A stretch of 23,394 nt of DNA from contig DASXBJ010000085.1 in the NCBI GenBank assembly GCA_036491755.1, positions 1-23,394 of the forward strand, written 5' to 3'. Made by a program: the position numbers and the translations under genes. Within the stretch, counting starts at the first letter, position 1. The number at the start of each line of letters is the position of its first letter. This document shows, one piece after another, positions 7,744-15,305 of the stretch. Source of the DNA: DASXBJ01 sp036491755 (GTDB lineage: Bacteria; Chloroflexota; Dormibacteria; Dormibacterales; Dormibacteraceae). The notes under the pieces are model-generated. The model searched no databases. It was not told the DNA's origin and worked only from the letters and a program-made list of their open reading frames with translations.

Positions 7744-8424
7744 ATGACCATTAAATGGAAGGTGGCTCTGGTGGAGGACGATCGGCGCCTGGCGCGCGCG
7801 GTGGCCACCGGCCTGGGCGAGGAAGGCTACAACGTGCGATCGGTCGACTCGGCCAGCCGCGGGCTCGAGCTGGTCCGCCAGTGGAACCCGGACGTCGTTC
7901 TGCTGGATCTCATGCTGCCGGACAACGACGGCCCCGAGATCTTCGAGAGCTTTCGCGCCGAGACGGACGCAGCTCTGGTCGGAATCAGCGCTCGATCTTC
8001 GGTCAGCGACCGCATCGCGGGCCTCAAGTCAGGGGCGGACGATTACGTCGCCAAGCCTTTCGCCCTGGAAGAGCTGATGGCGCGGGTCGAGGCCGTGATC
8101 CGGCGCCACCGCGGCAAAGGCGGCGCCCGCCTGGTCGCCGGCGACGTGGTGGTCGACCTGAGCGAAGGCCTGGCCTTGCGCGGCGGCCGCCAGCTCGGCC
8201 TGACCGGCATCGAGTTCCGCATCCTGGCGGCGCTGATCCGAAGCCGCGGCCAGCTCGTCACCTACGAGCAGCTGGCGGAGGCGGTTTGGGCGGTCACCAC
8301 CGGACCTGAATCGAACTCCCTGGAGGTCCACGTTTCCCGGATCCGTCAGAAGCTGGAGGCGGGCGGGGGCTCGCGCCTGATCCAGACAGTTCGCGCCATC
8401 GGTTACAGGTTCAACTCGGAATAG
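7744..8424 (+). CDS. OmpR/PhoB-type response regulator
   Basis: 226 aa. An N-terminal receiver domain (about 5-118) has the acidic pocket EDD (11-13), phosphoacceptor Asp55 in VVLLDLMLP, the switch region GISARSS and Lys104 in DDYVAKPFALEEL. A C-terminal winged helix (about 130-225) contains GLTGIEFRILAALI, SLEVHVSRIRQKL and the closing TVRAIGYRF. Length and order are normal for the family. ATG 7744 has no strong Shine-Dalgarno. It is followed after 17 bases by a small secreted protein and then by the histidine kinase, all on one strand. The palindrome just upstream could be an autoregulatory site (inference). Confidence 0.95.
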   Translation: MTIKWKVALVEDDRRLARAVATGLGEEGYNVRSVDSASRGLELVRQWNPDVVLLDLMLPDNDGPEIFESFRAETDAALVGISARSSVSDRIAGLKSGADDYVAKPFALEELMARVEAVIRRHRGKGGARLVAGDVVVDLSEGLALRGGRQLGLTGIEFRILAALIRSRGQLVTYEQLAEAVWAVTTGPESNSLEVHVSRIRQKLEAGGGSRLIQTVRAIGYRFNSE

Positions 8425-8441
8425 GAAGAGGAGCGGAGGAG

Positions 8442-8825
8442 ATGAGGAAGAGGTTTGTGGTGATCGGAACGGCGGTGACGGCCATCGCGCTGTGGGCCGG
8501 CCAGGCGGCCGCGTCGGCCAACGTCGTCTGGTGCATGTCGGATCCCCCGATCCAGGTGGTGACGCAGGGCGGCCACAACCTGACGGTCAACAACATGATC
8601 TACATCCCGCCCGTCGACAGGCATGTCATGGACCTGGTGACGGACGATGCCGTAGCCACCGCGGATGGCAGGGGTGGCACCTATATCACGGTCCACGTCC
8701 ACTTGCCGGCGGCGATCAGCCACGCTCATGTTGTCTCGTCTGACAACCGCTACCAGGTCAGCGCCGCCGCGGACGGTACGGGAGGCGTGACCGTCACCCT
8801 CTTGCTGGACGTGCCCACGAGCTGA
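8442..8825 (+). CDS. Small secreted protein of unknown function between regulator and kinase
   Basis: 127 aa, with a strong GGAGG (8435-8439) just before ATG 8442. Residues 1-26 are a classical signal peptide (MRKR, hydrophobic core, AAASA before Asn27), leaving a mature protein of about 101 residues. The mature part looks beta-rich, with alternating Val/Thr strands, a single cysteine (Cys31) and a histidine cluster (VHVHLPAAISHAHVV). I do not recognise a family. It sits between the response regulator and its kinase with gaps of 17 bases each side, so it may be a ligand, co-sensor or direct output of the two-component system (inference). Confidence 0.75.
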   Translation: MRKRFVVIGTAVTAIALWAGQAAASANVVWCMSDPPIQVVTQGGHNLTVNNMIYIPPVDRHVMDLVTDDAVATADGRGGTYITVHVHLPAAISHAHVVSSDNRYQVSAAADGTGGVTVTLLLDVPTS

Positions 8826-8842
8826 GCACTGACATCAGGCCC

Positions 8843-10189
8843 ATGTTCGCGGGACTCCCGTCCCCGCTGAGGGCCGCAGTGGTCGGGATACCCGCCGTGG
8901 GGCTGCTTCTCGCCGTCGCGGCCGCCCTGCATGGAGGGTTCGTGGCAGCCCAACCCTGGCGCTGGGCCCTTCTGCCCCTGTGCGCCGCCGGCATCCTGCT
9001 CGCCGAGAGGTTCCCCGTCAAGATCGGAGCCCAGGAGAAGGTCAACCTGGGCGCGCTTCCGTGCCTCGTGGCCGCGCTGCTCCTGCCCGCCGGGATCGGG
9101 CCCGCGCTTGCCGGCCTCAGCGTGCTGGTCGCCAACCGGCTGGTCCGGCGCACATGGATCGAAGCCGCGATCAACGCCGGCACGGTTCTGGTTGCCACCT
9201 CGCTGGCAGCCCTTGTCGGGAACGTCGGCCGCGACATTGACACGTCCCAGGACCTGAGAACCATCGCGGCCGGCCTCGTGTACGTCTCGGTCAACCTGCT
9301 GCTTGCGGTTCTGCCCGGTGCGCTGCATGGGAGCCGTCCATACCTGGATTCGCTGGAGAAGACCTTGTCGGCCACCTGGCCCGCCTCGCTGACCCTCGCC
9401 GCCTGCGCGGTGACCCTCACCCTTCTCGCCGTTGAAGCGCCACTGGCGGCGCCGCTGCCGCTGATCGTGCTGCCCTTGATCTACCGCATGAACCTGGCGA
9501 TCAAGGCGCAGGCTGATGCCAACCAGCAGCTGGCCGGGGTCCTGGCCGCCCAGCGCCGCTTCCTGACGGACGTCTCGCACCAGGTTGCGACGCCGCTGGC
9601 AACGATCATGACCAACCTCTCGATCCTCAGGCGCTCCAGTCGCAGCGGGGTGGCCGGCGATGCCGTCGCCGACAGCGTCGCCGAGGCCGAGCGAATGAAG
9701 CGGATGCTCGGCCGCCTTCGGGCGCTTGCTCATGCGGATGAGGACGTGCCGCTCCGCCGCGAGCTCGTCGACCTCGCCGAGCTCACCGCGGACGTTGTGC
9801 GCGCATTCGCGGCGCAGGCCGGAACCTCAGGGGTGGGCCTGGTCACGGAGGTCGACCTGGCCGCCCGCGTCAACGCGGACAGGGACCTGCTCCGCGAGGC
9901 GGTCGCCAACCTCGTCGACAACGCGGTCCGATACAGCCCGCGGGGCGCTGCGGTGAAGCTGCGTGTCGGCCGCGGAACGGCCGGGCCCGAGATCGCGGTG
10001 ACCGACAACGGTCCCGGCATCGATGAGGCGCGCCTGCCCCGCCTGTTCGAGAGGTTTCAGCGCAGCGACTCAGGCAGCGGCCTCGGCCTGGCCATCGCCC
10101 GCCGCGTGGTGGAGCGCCACGGCGGCACGCTCCGGGTGCACACCGAGCCGGGCACGGGCAGCACGTTCACGATCGAGCTGCCGGGCTGA
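8843..10189 (+). CDS. Membrane histidine kinase
   Basis: 448 aa. The N-terminal half (about 8-218) is a multi-helix membrane sensor with roughly six hydrophobic segments and no large extracellular domain. HisKA follows, with phosphoacceptor His246 in DVSHQVATPL (SHQ in place of the common SHE). The HATPase domain carries the N box LREAVANLVDNAVRYSP (Asn360), the G1 box TDNGPGI (387-393) and G2 GSGLGLAI (411-418). It probably phosphorylates the regulator encoded at 7744. Because no periplasmic domain is visible, it may sense within the membrane or through a partner such as the secreted protein upstream. It ends 9 bases before the convergent TadG-like gene. Confidence 0.93.
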   Translation: MFAGLPSPLRAAVVGIPAVGLLLAVAAALHGGFVAAQPWRWALLPLCAAGILLAERFPVKIGAQEKVNLGALPCLVAALLLPAGIGPALAGLSVLVANRLVRRTWIEAAINAGTVLVATSLAALVGNVGRDIDTSQDLRTIAAGLVYVSVNLLLAVLPGALHGSRPYLDSLEKTLSATWPASLTLAACAVTLTLLAVEAPLAAPLPLIVLPLIYRMNLAIKAQADANQQLAGVLAAQRRFLTDVSHQVATPLATIMTNLSILRRSSRSGVAGDAVADSVAEAERMKRMLGRLRALAHADEDVPLRRELVDLAELTADVVRAFAAQAGTSGVGLVTEVDLAARVNADRDLLREAVANLVDNAVRYSPRGAAVKLRVGRGTAGPEIAVTDNGPGIDEARLPRLFERFQRSDSGSGLGLAIARRVVERHGGTLRVHTEPGTGSTFTIELPG

Positions 10190-10198
10190 GTCTCGGTC

Positions 10199-11590
10199 TT
10201 AGCGGACCAGGCCTCCCTGGTACGGCTGGCCGGCGACTGCGTTGAGCCCGCACACCCAGTGGAACACCTGAGCTCCGTTGCCGCCACCATGCACGGTCAT
10301 GCTCGACACGACGAGCGATCCCGCGAACTGCGGGCTCGAGTTGCCGTCGCTGACGTAGGGGCTCTCCGGGAGGTAGATGATCCCGCTCATGTCAGTCCCG
10401 GCGTGCGGTCCGATGGTGATCCCTCCCGTATATCCGTTCACGCCGTTGCCGCCCCAGATCACGAAGTTGTGCGTGCCCATGGGGTCACGCTGGCCCGTGT
10501 AGTTCGGCGGGTTCAGGTCGTCCAGCCCGTTGAGCACGGCCTGGCTGATGTCGAGTGAGCCTGTGTCGCTCGCGTCGAGGACGATGGCCACCGCACCGAG
10601 AGGATCGGAAGTGCCGGAAGCAGTGTGGATGGTGTTCGTGATGCTGCCGAAAGCAAGACTCGCGGAGTTGATGATCTTGTACACCCCGCCGTTCATGGTC
10701 CCGCCGCTGGGTGCGAAGCCGTTGTAGATGCCTGGCATCCAGTTGCCGCTGGCGTCTTTCGCCGCTGCGGCTGAGAAGAAGGTCGGGGCACCCGGGGGAG
10801 GAATCGGCGATGCGTTGTCGTAGTTGGTCGGCGGCGCGATGTTGATGTTGTCAGGGATCGTGTTGCCGTCGGTGGTGTGGTAATTGAGGCCGTTGGCGCC
10901 GCCGCCATTGTCGACTCGATTGGTCGGGTTGCCGCTGCATGGAGTTCCGTCGTAGTTCGTCTGGACCGACGGCACGCCGGTCGAGTGGGGACCGTTGTTG
11001 GCTCCGAACGAACCATATGCGTAAACCGGCCCGGTGACCGTCTGGTAGGCGGCCCCACCACCGTTGATCATGGCGTCCCCGCTGACGGCGGCGACCGCGT
11101 AAGCCGCGCCGTTGAATTGCGGCCCGGGCACCGTCGCGCGGGCTGAGGCGACGATCGTGAGCGTGCTGAAGCCGATCATCCGCGCGAAGATGCTCGGCTG
11201 TGCGTGTGAGATCACGACATCGAGCACGCTTGGATAGTTGAGGATCCCGTTCACGCGCCACGAGTCGATGAGGGTGATCGTGTAACCGGCGACGGCATAG
11301 CTGCCTGCCGGACAGCTCCCCACGCTGGAACACGACCCGGTGGGGAGCGAAAACCCGAGGGGCGTTGCCAGGTACTGCATCGCCACCCAGTGGGCCTTGT
11401 TGCCGCCGGGACCGTAGGAGCGCGAGCCGGCAAGCGCCGACGCGTCCGCGTAAGCCTGGAGGTTGCGACGGTCGGTCATGCCGAGGCCGGCGTCGAATAC
11501 CACCACGCCGAGCACCGTCAGCGCGACCAGCATCGCGCCGGCGATGAGGATGGCTTGTCCTTTCTGCGAGCCGGAGGGCGCCTTTCTCAT
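10199..11590 (-). CDS. TadG-like pilus-assembly protein with surface-type C-terminus
   Basis: 463 aa. The N-terminus has the TadG/TadE-like signature: a basic start, GQAILIAGAMLVALTVLGVV as membrane segment, then TDRRNLQAYADASALAGSRS, as in the putative Flp pilus-assembly TadG-like N-terminal domain. The remaining ~400 residues are Gly/Asn/Ser/Thr rich (GGGANGLNYHTTDGNTIPD, GGNGVNGYTGGITIGPHAG). They end in a repetitive beta-looking part (MSGIIYLPESPYV, FAGSLVVSSMTVHGGG) resembling PilX/TadG-associated C-terminal domains. I see no VWA MIDAS. Third gene of a minus-strand operon, three bases after the preceding TadE stop. The likely site is the outer membrane face or cell surface; no Tad ATPase or platform gene is in the window. 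Confidence 0.82.
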   Translation of the reverse strand: MRKAPSGSQKGQAILIAGAMLVALTVLGVVVFDAGLGMTDRRNLQAYADASALAGSRSYGPGGNKAHWVAMQYLATPLGFSLPTGSCSSVGSCPAGSYAVAGYTITLIDSWRVNGILNYPSVLDVVISHAQPSIFARMIGFSTLTIVASARATVPGPQFNGAAYAVAAVSGDAMINGGGAAYQTVTGPVYAYGSFGANNGPHSTGVPSVQTNYDGTPCSGNPTNRVDNGGGANGLNYHTTDGNTIPDNINIAPPTNYDNASPIPPPGAPTFFSAAAAKDASGNWMPGIYNGFAPSGGTMNGGVYKIINSASLAFGSITNTIHTASGTSDPLGAVAIVLDASDTGSLDISQAVLNGLDDLNPPNYTGQRDPMGTHNFVIWGGNGVNGYTGGITIGPHAGTDMSGIIYLPESPYVSDGNSSPQFAGSLVVSSMTVHGGGNGAQVFHWVCGLNAVAGQPYQGGLVR

Positions 11591-11593
11591 GTT

Positions 11594-12244
11594 TCAGTAC
11601 TCCGCGAGCATCGTCGTCGACGACGCGATGCGCAGGAAATTCGGCGCCGCCCCGCCGAGGAACGGAACGAGGGTGTCGTATCGGTAGATCACGGTGACGA
11701 CGATCTCGAAGCAGCCTTTGTACTGAGGGTTTTGATACTCCGCCACGCGTGAGCCGAGCTCGCCCGGCAGCGGGTCGCGGCCAAGGGCGGAGCGCGCAGC
11801 GGCGCACCCGGCGTATGTTCCGGCGGCGCCCTGCTCGCCTGGGAAGATGCACACCGACACCGCGCCGGCCGCCGGGTTGGGGCAGCTTGCGGGGGAGACC
11901 TCGTACAGTGCCGCTCCGCGGCCGAATCCGCCGAGAACCGAGGTCACCGTGGCGTAGATTCGCGCTGTCTTGAGGCATCCGCTGCCGCTGGCGGAAGGCG
12001 TCTGCGTCGTGCCGGAACACGCGCCGGCGCTGGGGCCGAACGCGTTGTCGGACGGGTCCTCGTTAGCCACCGCCTGACGAGCTCCCTGGCGAGCGGCCTC
12101 GGCCACGGTTGAGGTGGCCCAGTCAACTCGAAACAGGTCGATGCTCAGCGCCAGCAGGAAGAAGAGGAACGGAAATACGAGGGCGAACTCCACCAGGGCC
12201 TGGCCGCGGCTGCGGCGTCCCCGGGCGCGAACCCTGACGCCCAT
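11594..12244 (-). CDS. TadE-like pseudopilin
   Basis: 216 aa. Basic N-terminus (MGVRVRARGRRSRGQ), then the TadE-family signature GQALVEFALVFPFLFFLLAL with the Glu inside the hydrophobic helix, followed by STVAEAARQGARQAV. The C-terminal domain has several cysteines that could form disulphides outside the cell. The start codon shares a base with the stop of the upstream TadE gene (TGATG), indicating coupled translation, and three bases separate its stop from the TadG-like gene. Minor pseudopilin role in a Tad/Flp-type system (family knowledge); partners are not visible here. Confidence 0.88.
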   Translation of the reverse strand: MGVRVRARGRRSRGQALVEFALVFPFLFFLLALSIDLFRVDWATSTVAEAARQGARQAVANEDPSDNAFGPSAGACSGTTQTPSASGSGCLKTARIYATVTSVLGGFGRGAALYEVSPASCPNPAAGAVSVCIFPGEQGAAGTYAGCAAARSALGRDPLPGELGSRVAEYQNPQYKGCFEIVVTVIYRYDTLVPFLGGAAPNFLRIASSTTMLAEY

Positions 12245-12819
12245 CAGTACTCAACCCGCTGCGAGGAGGTCACGGTGATCGGAAACGAAGTGCCCGTGAT
12301 TGGCCAGAGCAGTGGCGTTATGACCGACACCCGCTTGGTGATGGTCGCGGTGATCGAGTCGGAACCCGGGTTCGTCGGCCCCGCCCCGTTGCCGGTCGCG
12401 TTGGTGATGCCAGCGCTGTTCAAACAGTGGAATGTCACGCTGATGGTTGCGCCCGCGATCGTCGATCCGGAGGGTGTTCCGTCGCTCGAGCTTTCGAGAG
12501 CCGCCTGGTTGGCGATGGTCGCGATGGGGCCGCCGGCGGGAGGGATCGAAGAGACCACGGTCACCGCCGTCGGTCCACCGCCCGTGCCGGCGCATACCAG
12601 GTCTGCCGTGGCCTGCTGATACGACGACACAGCCATACGAAGCGCCTGGCGAGTGGAATTGGTGACGGATTCGCGGTAGTAGAAGGCCCGCCCGATGTCG
12701 GTCACTCCCAGCGCGAGAAGCAGCACCACGGGCAAAGAGATCGCTGCTTCGACCAGCGATTGGCCCCGCATCCTCGAGCGGGCCGACCTCACTCGAGCTG
12801 GCGCCGACCTGTGTTCCAT
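12244..12819 (-). CDS. TadE-like pseudopilin, first gene of the tad cluster
   Basis: About 191 aa from ATG 12819; a TTG four codons upstream (12831) is an alternative start. The basic leader RSARSRMRGQ precedes the TadE helix SLVEAAISLPVVLLLALGVT with its conserved Glu, then DIGRAFYYRESVTNSTRQAL. The exported part is Thr/Ser/Gly rich and ends ITVTSSQRVEY. TadE proteins are pilin-like and processed by a TadV-type peptidase before assembly (family knowledge). The stop overlaps the start of the next TadE gene. Promoter not identified; an inverted-repeat cluster lies upstream at 12870-12898. Confidence 0.87.
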   Translation of the reverse strand: MEHRSAPARVRSARSRMRGQSLVEAAISLPVVLLLALGVTDIGRAFYYRESVTNSTRQALRMAVSSYQQATADLVCAGTGGGPTAVTVVSSIPPAGGPIATIANQAALESSSDGTPSGSTIAGATISVTFHCLNSAGITNATGNGAGPTNPGSDSITATITKRVSVITPLLWPITGTSFPITVTSSQRVEY

Positions 12820-12869
12820 TTGCCTGTTCAAACGAATTCCAGACGGGCCTCTTGCCGCTACCCCAGTCT

Positions 12870-12898
12870 CTTAACGATCCACTCAGGAGTGAATTAAG
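12870..12898. repeat. Nested inverted repeats between the tad cluster and ggt
   Basis: CACTC-AG-GAGTG (12880-12891) is a perfect short dyad, flanked by CTTAA (12870-12874) and TTAAG (12894-12898), also mutually inverted but unevenly spaced. It lies in the 159-base divergent gap and is AT-richer than its surroundings. Possible operator; no T-run, so not a good terminator. Confidence 0.3.
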
Positions 12899-12966
12899 AA
12901 GTGGCCGCCACGCACATGACGACATTTCTGAACGGGGCGCGAACCACCGCCGCTGCCGAGTTGATC

Positions 12967-12972
12967 TAAGTT
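12967..12972 (+). promoter_or_regulatory. Candidate -10 box for a leaderless ggt start
   Basis: TAAGTT (TANNNT) lies 6 bases before the GTG at 12979, with no Shine-Dalgarno. This fits a leaderless transcript; a -35 is not evident. Confidence 0.4.
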
Positions 12973-12978
12973 AGGCGC

Positions 12979-14571
12979 GTGGCGATCATCGTCTGTCCGC
13001 AGCCCGCGGCCGCCGAGGCCGGTCTCGAGGTCATGCGCAAGGGCGGCAACGCCATCGACGCGGCGGTCACGTGCGCATTCGTGCAAGGCGTGATCGACCC
13101 GCAGATGTGCGGCATCGGCGGGTGCGGGGTGATGGTGGTACACAGCCCGAAGACCGGCGACGCATTGCTGGAGTTCTATGCGACGGCCGGCTCCAGGGTT
13201 CGCGAGGATCAGTGGGAGGGCATCTTCCTCCGAGAGGCTGCCGATCGGTACGGGTACGTGCTCGAGGGCTGGGTCAACGACGTCGGTTACCAGTCGGTCG
13301 GGGTGCCCGGCACGGTTGCGGGTCTCTACGAGGCGCTCACGCGCTTCGGCACGATCACGTGGGAACAGGCGATCGCGCCGGCGATTCCCATCGCGCGCGA
13401 CGGCTTTCCGGTTTCGGGCTACATGCACGGTTACTGGACGACCGACTACGGCCCGGACGTGGTCCCCAACGTGGAGCGCATCCAGGCCACGCCGGCCGCG
13501 AAGGCGCTGTACACGCACGATGGCAAGCTCTACGCGATCGGTGAGCGGATGGTGCAGGCCGACTACGCGCGAACCCTCGAGCAGCTGGCCGCCAAAGGCC
13601 CGGATGTCTTTTACAAAGGTGAGATCGCGGAGGAGATCGCGGCCGACTTCATCGCGAACGGCGGCTTCATCACCAAAGAAGACCTCGCCGGCTACACCGT
13701 CAACGTGACCGAGCCGATCCGCGGCACGTACCGGGGTTTGCAGATCGTGGCTGCGGGTCCGCCGGCCGGCGGCCTGACCCTGCTGCAGATGTTGAACTTC
13801 CTCGAGGGCTTCGACCTTGGCGCCCAGGGATGGCCCAGCACCGAGGCGGCCCGGCTCCTGGTCGAATCGATGGCCTGGGCGGTGGCCGACCGTGAGCTCC
13901 ACATCGCCGATCCCCGCTTTGTCGACGTCCCAAGCGGGGCTCTCGCCGACAAGCAGTACGCGGCCAAGGCGCGCCAGGTTGTGGCGGCCGGCGGCCGGCC
14001 CCACGACCGACCCGAGACGACACAGGTGTGTGTCGTCGACGACTCGGGCAATGCAGTCTCCTTGACCCACACCCTCGGCTCAGCCAGCGGAGTCGTCACC
14101 CCCGGCCTTGGTTTCGGCTACAACGACTACATGAACTGCTTCGACCCGCGGCCGGGAACCCCGAACTCGATCCGCCCCGGCAAAACGCGGGTGACGATGA
14201 TGACGCCGTCCATGGTTTTCGACCGCGGCAAGCTGCGCGTTTGCGTCGGCGCGCCCGGGGGGACCAAAATCGTCTCCGCCGTGCTTCAGGCGCTGGTCAA
14301 CGTCATCGATCACGAGATGTCGCCAGTCGAAGCGGTGAGCGCACCGCGGGTCGATTTTCAGGGCGATGTCGTGCAGGTGGAGGGGCGGGTGCCGACGGTG
14401 GTGTGCGAAGGCTTGGAGAAGCTGGGTTACAAGGTCAATCGCCGCACGCTCAGCTACGACTCCTACTTCGCCCGGCCGCAGCTGATCGTGGCGGAGCGCG
14501 ACGGCTTCCTGCACGGGGCCTCGGATCCACGAAAAGACGGAGGCGCCGCCTTCGACACGGAAACGCAGTGA
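12979..14571 (+). CDS. ggt: Gamma-glutamyltransferase family protein
   Basis: 530 aa, Ntn-hydrolase of the GGT family: autocleaves before a Thr that becomes the nucleophile and transfers or hydrolyses gamma-glutamyl groups. Landmarks: AGLEVMRKGGNAIDAAV near the N-terminus, GIGGCGVMVV, GVPGTVAGLYEAL, the processing site PETTQVCVVD with presumptive nucleophile Thr347, and GAPGGTKIVSAVLQAL in the small subunit. The usual TTH at the cleavage site reads TTQ (Gln349). No signal peptide is present: the protein starts directly at the family core from GTG 12979, so it looks cytoplasmic, unlike the many exported GGTs. Its stop overlaps the SDR start by GTGA. Substrate unknown; a gamma-glutamyl, cephalosporin-type or CapD-like acyl substrate is possible. 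Confidence 0.9.
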   Translation: MAIIVCPQPAAAEAGLEVMRKGGNAIDAAVTCAFVQGVIDPQMCGIGGCGVMVVHSPKTGDALLEFYATAGSRVREDQWEGIFLREAADRYGYVLEGWVNDVGYQSVGVPGTVAGLYEALTRFGTITWEQAIAPAIPIARDGFPVSGYMHGYWTTDYGPDVVPNVERIQATPAAKALYTHDGKLYAIGERMVQADYARTLEQLAAKGPDVFYKGEIAEEIAADFIANGGFITKEDLAGYTVNVTEPIRGTYRGLQIVAAGPPAGGLTLLQMLNFLEGFDLGAQGWPSTEAARLLVESMAWAVADRELHIADPRFVDVPSGALADKQYAAKARQVVAAGGRPHDRPETTQVCVVDDSGNAVSLTHTLGSASGVVTPGLGFGYNDYMNCFDPRPGTPNSIRPGKTRVTMMTPSMVFDRGKLRVCVGAPGGTKIVSAVLQALVNVIDHEMSPVEAVSAPRVDFQGDVVQVEGRVPTVVCEGLEKLGYKVNRRTLSYDSYFARPQLIVAERDGFLHGASDPRKDGGAAFDTETQ

Positions 14572-15305
14572 GGTTCAAGGGTCGCGTCGCGCTGATCACC
14601 GGCGGGGGGCGGGGGATTGGCGCGGCAACGGCGCAGCTGTTGGCCGCCGAGGGCGCGAGGGTGGCGGTCTCTGACATGGACGTGGCCCCTGCCGAGGAGG
14701 TGGCCGGGCCGCTGAAGGGGCTTGCGATCGGCTGCGACGTCACGAATCGCGAACAGGTCGAGTCGATGGTCGATCGGACCGTGAAAGAGCTTGGCCGGCT
14801 CGACATTCTCGTCGCCTGCGCCGGCATCACGCGCGACAACCTGCTTTTCAAGATGACCGACGACGATTGGGACGCCGTGATCGACACCCATCTCAAGGGC
14901 ACGTTCTACTGCGCGCGCGCGGCGCAGAAGCACATGGTCGAGCCCAAGTACGGAAAGATGGTGTTTCTGTCCTCGACCTCGGCGCTGGGCAACCGCGGCC
15001 AGACCAACTACTCGACCGCCAAGGCCGGCCTGCAGGGCATGGCGCGGACGCTGGCGATCGAGCTGGGGCCGTTCAACATCAACGTCAATGCCGTCGCCCC
15101 GGGCTTTGTCGACACTCGGATGACTCGTGCGACCGCCGAGCGAATCGGCGTGGATTACGAAGCTTTCAAGACCGGTGCTGCGTCACAGACGCCGCTGCGC
15201 CGGGTCGGACGGCCGGAGGACATAGCCTCGGTGATCGCCTTCCTGTGCAGCGAAGACTCGAGCTTCGTCTCGGGGCAGACGATCTACGTCCGCGGCGGCC
15301 CGTAA
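14568..15305 (+). CDS. Short-chain dehydrogenase/reductase, FabG-like
   Basis: 245 aa from GTG 14568, in a four-base GTGA overlap with ggt. NAD(P) motif TGGGRGIG (11-18), ACAGI (84-88), catalytic Ser135, Tyr148 in QTNYSTAKAG and Lys152. The NLKG motif of many family members reads THLKG here, a variant also seen in some SDRs. The C-terminus FVSGQTIYVRGG is typical of 3-oxoacyl-ACP reductase-like enzymes. It may be a FabG paralogue or a hydroxyacyl/alcohol dehydrogenase; coupling with ggt says more about context than about substrate. Its last 22 bases overlap the convergent flavoprotein gene. Confidence 0.92.
   Translation: MRFKGRVALITGGGRGIGAATAQLLAAEGARVAVSDMDVAPAEEVAGPLKGLAIGCDVTNREQVESMVDRTVKELGRLDILVACAGITRDNLLFKMTDDDWDAVIDTHLKGTFYCARAAQKHMVEPKYGKMVFLSSTSALGNRGQTNYSTAKAGLQGMARTLAIELGPFNINVNAVAPGFVDTRMTRATAERIGVDYEAFKTGAASQTPLRRVGRPEDIASVIAFLCSEDSSFVSGQTIYVRGGP

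Noticed and set aside
8843..10189. Histidine kinase considered inactive because of SHQ instead of SHE at the H box
   Set aside because: SHQ is a tolerated variant in many kinases, and the N, G1 and G2 boxes are intact.
12883..14070. Long open frame antisense to ggt
   Set aside because: No family features and composition of a shadow frame; ggt motifs are intact on the plus strand.
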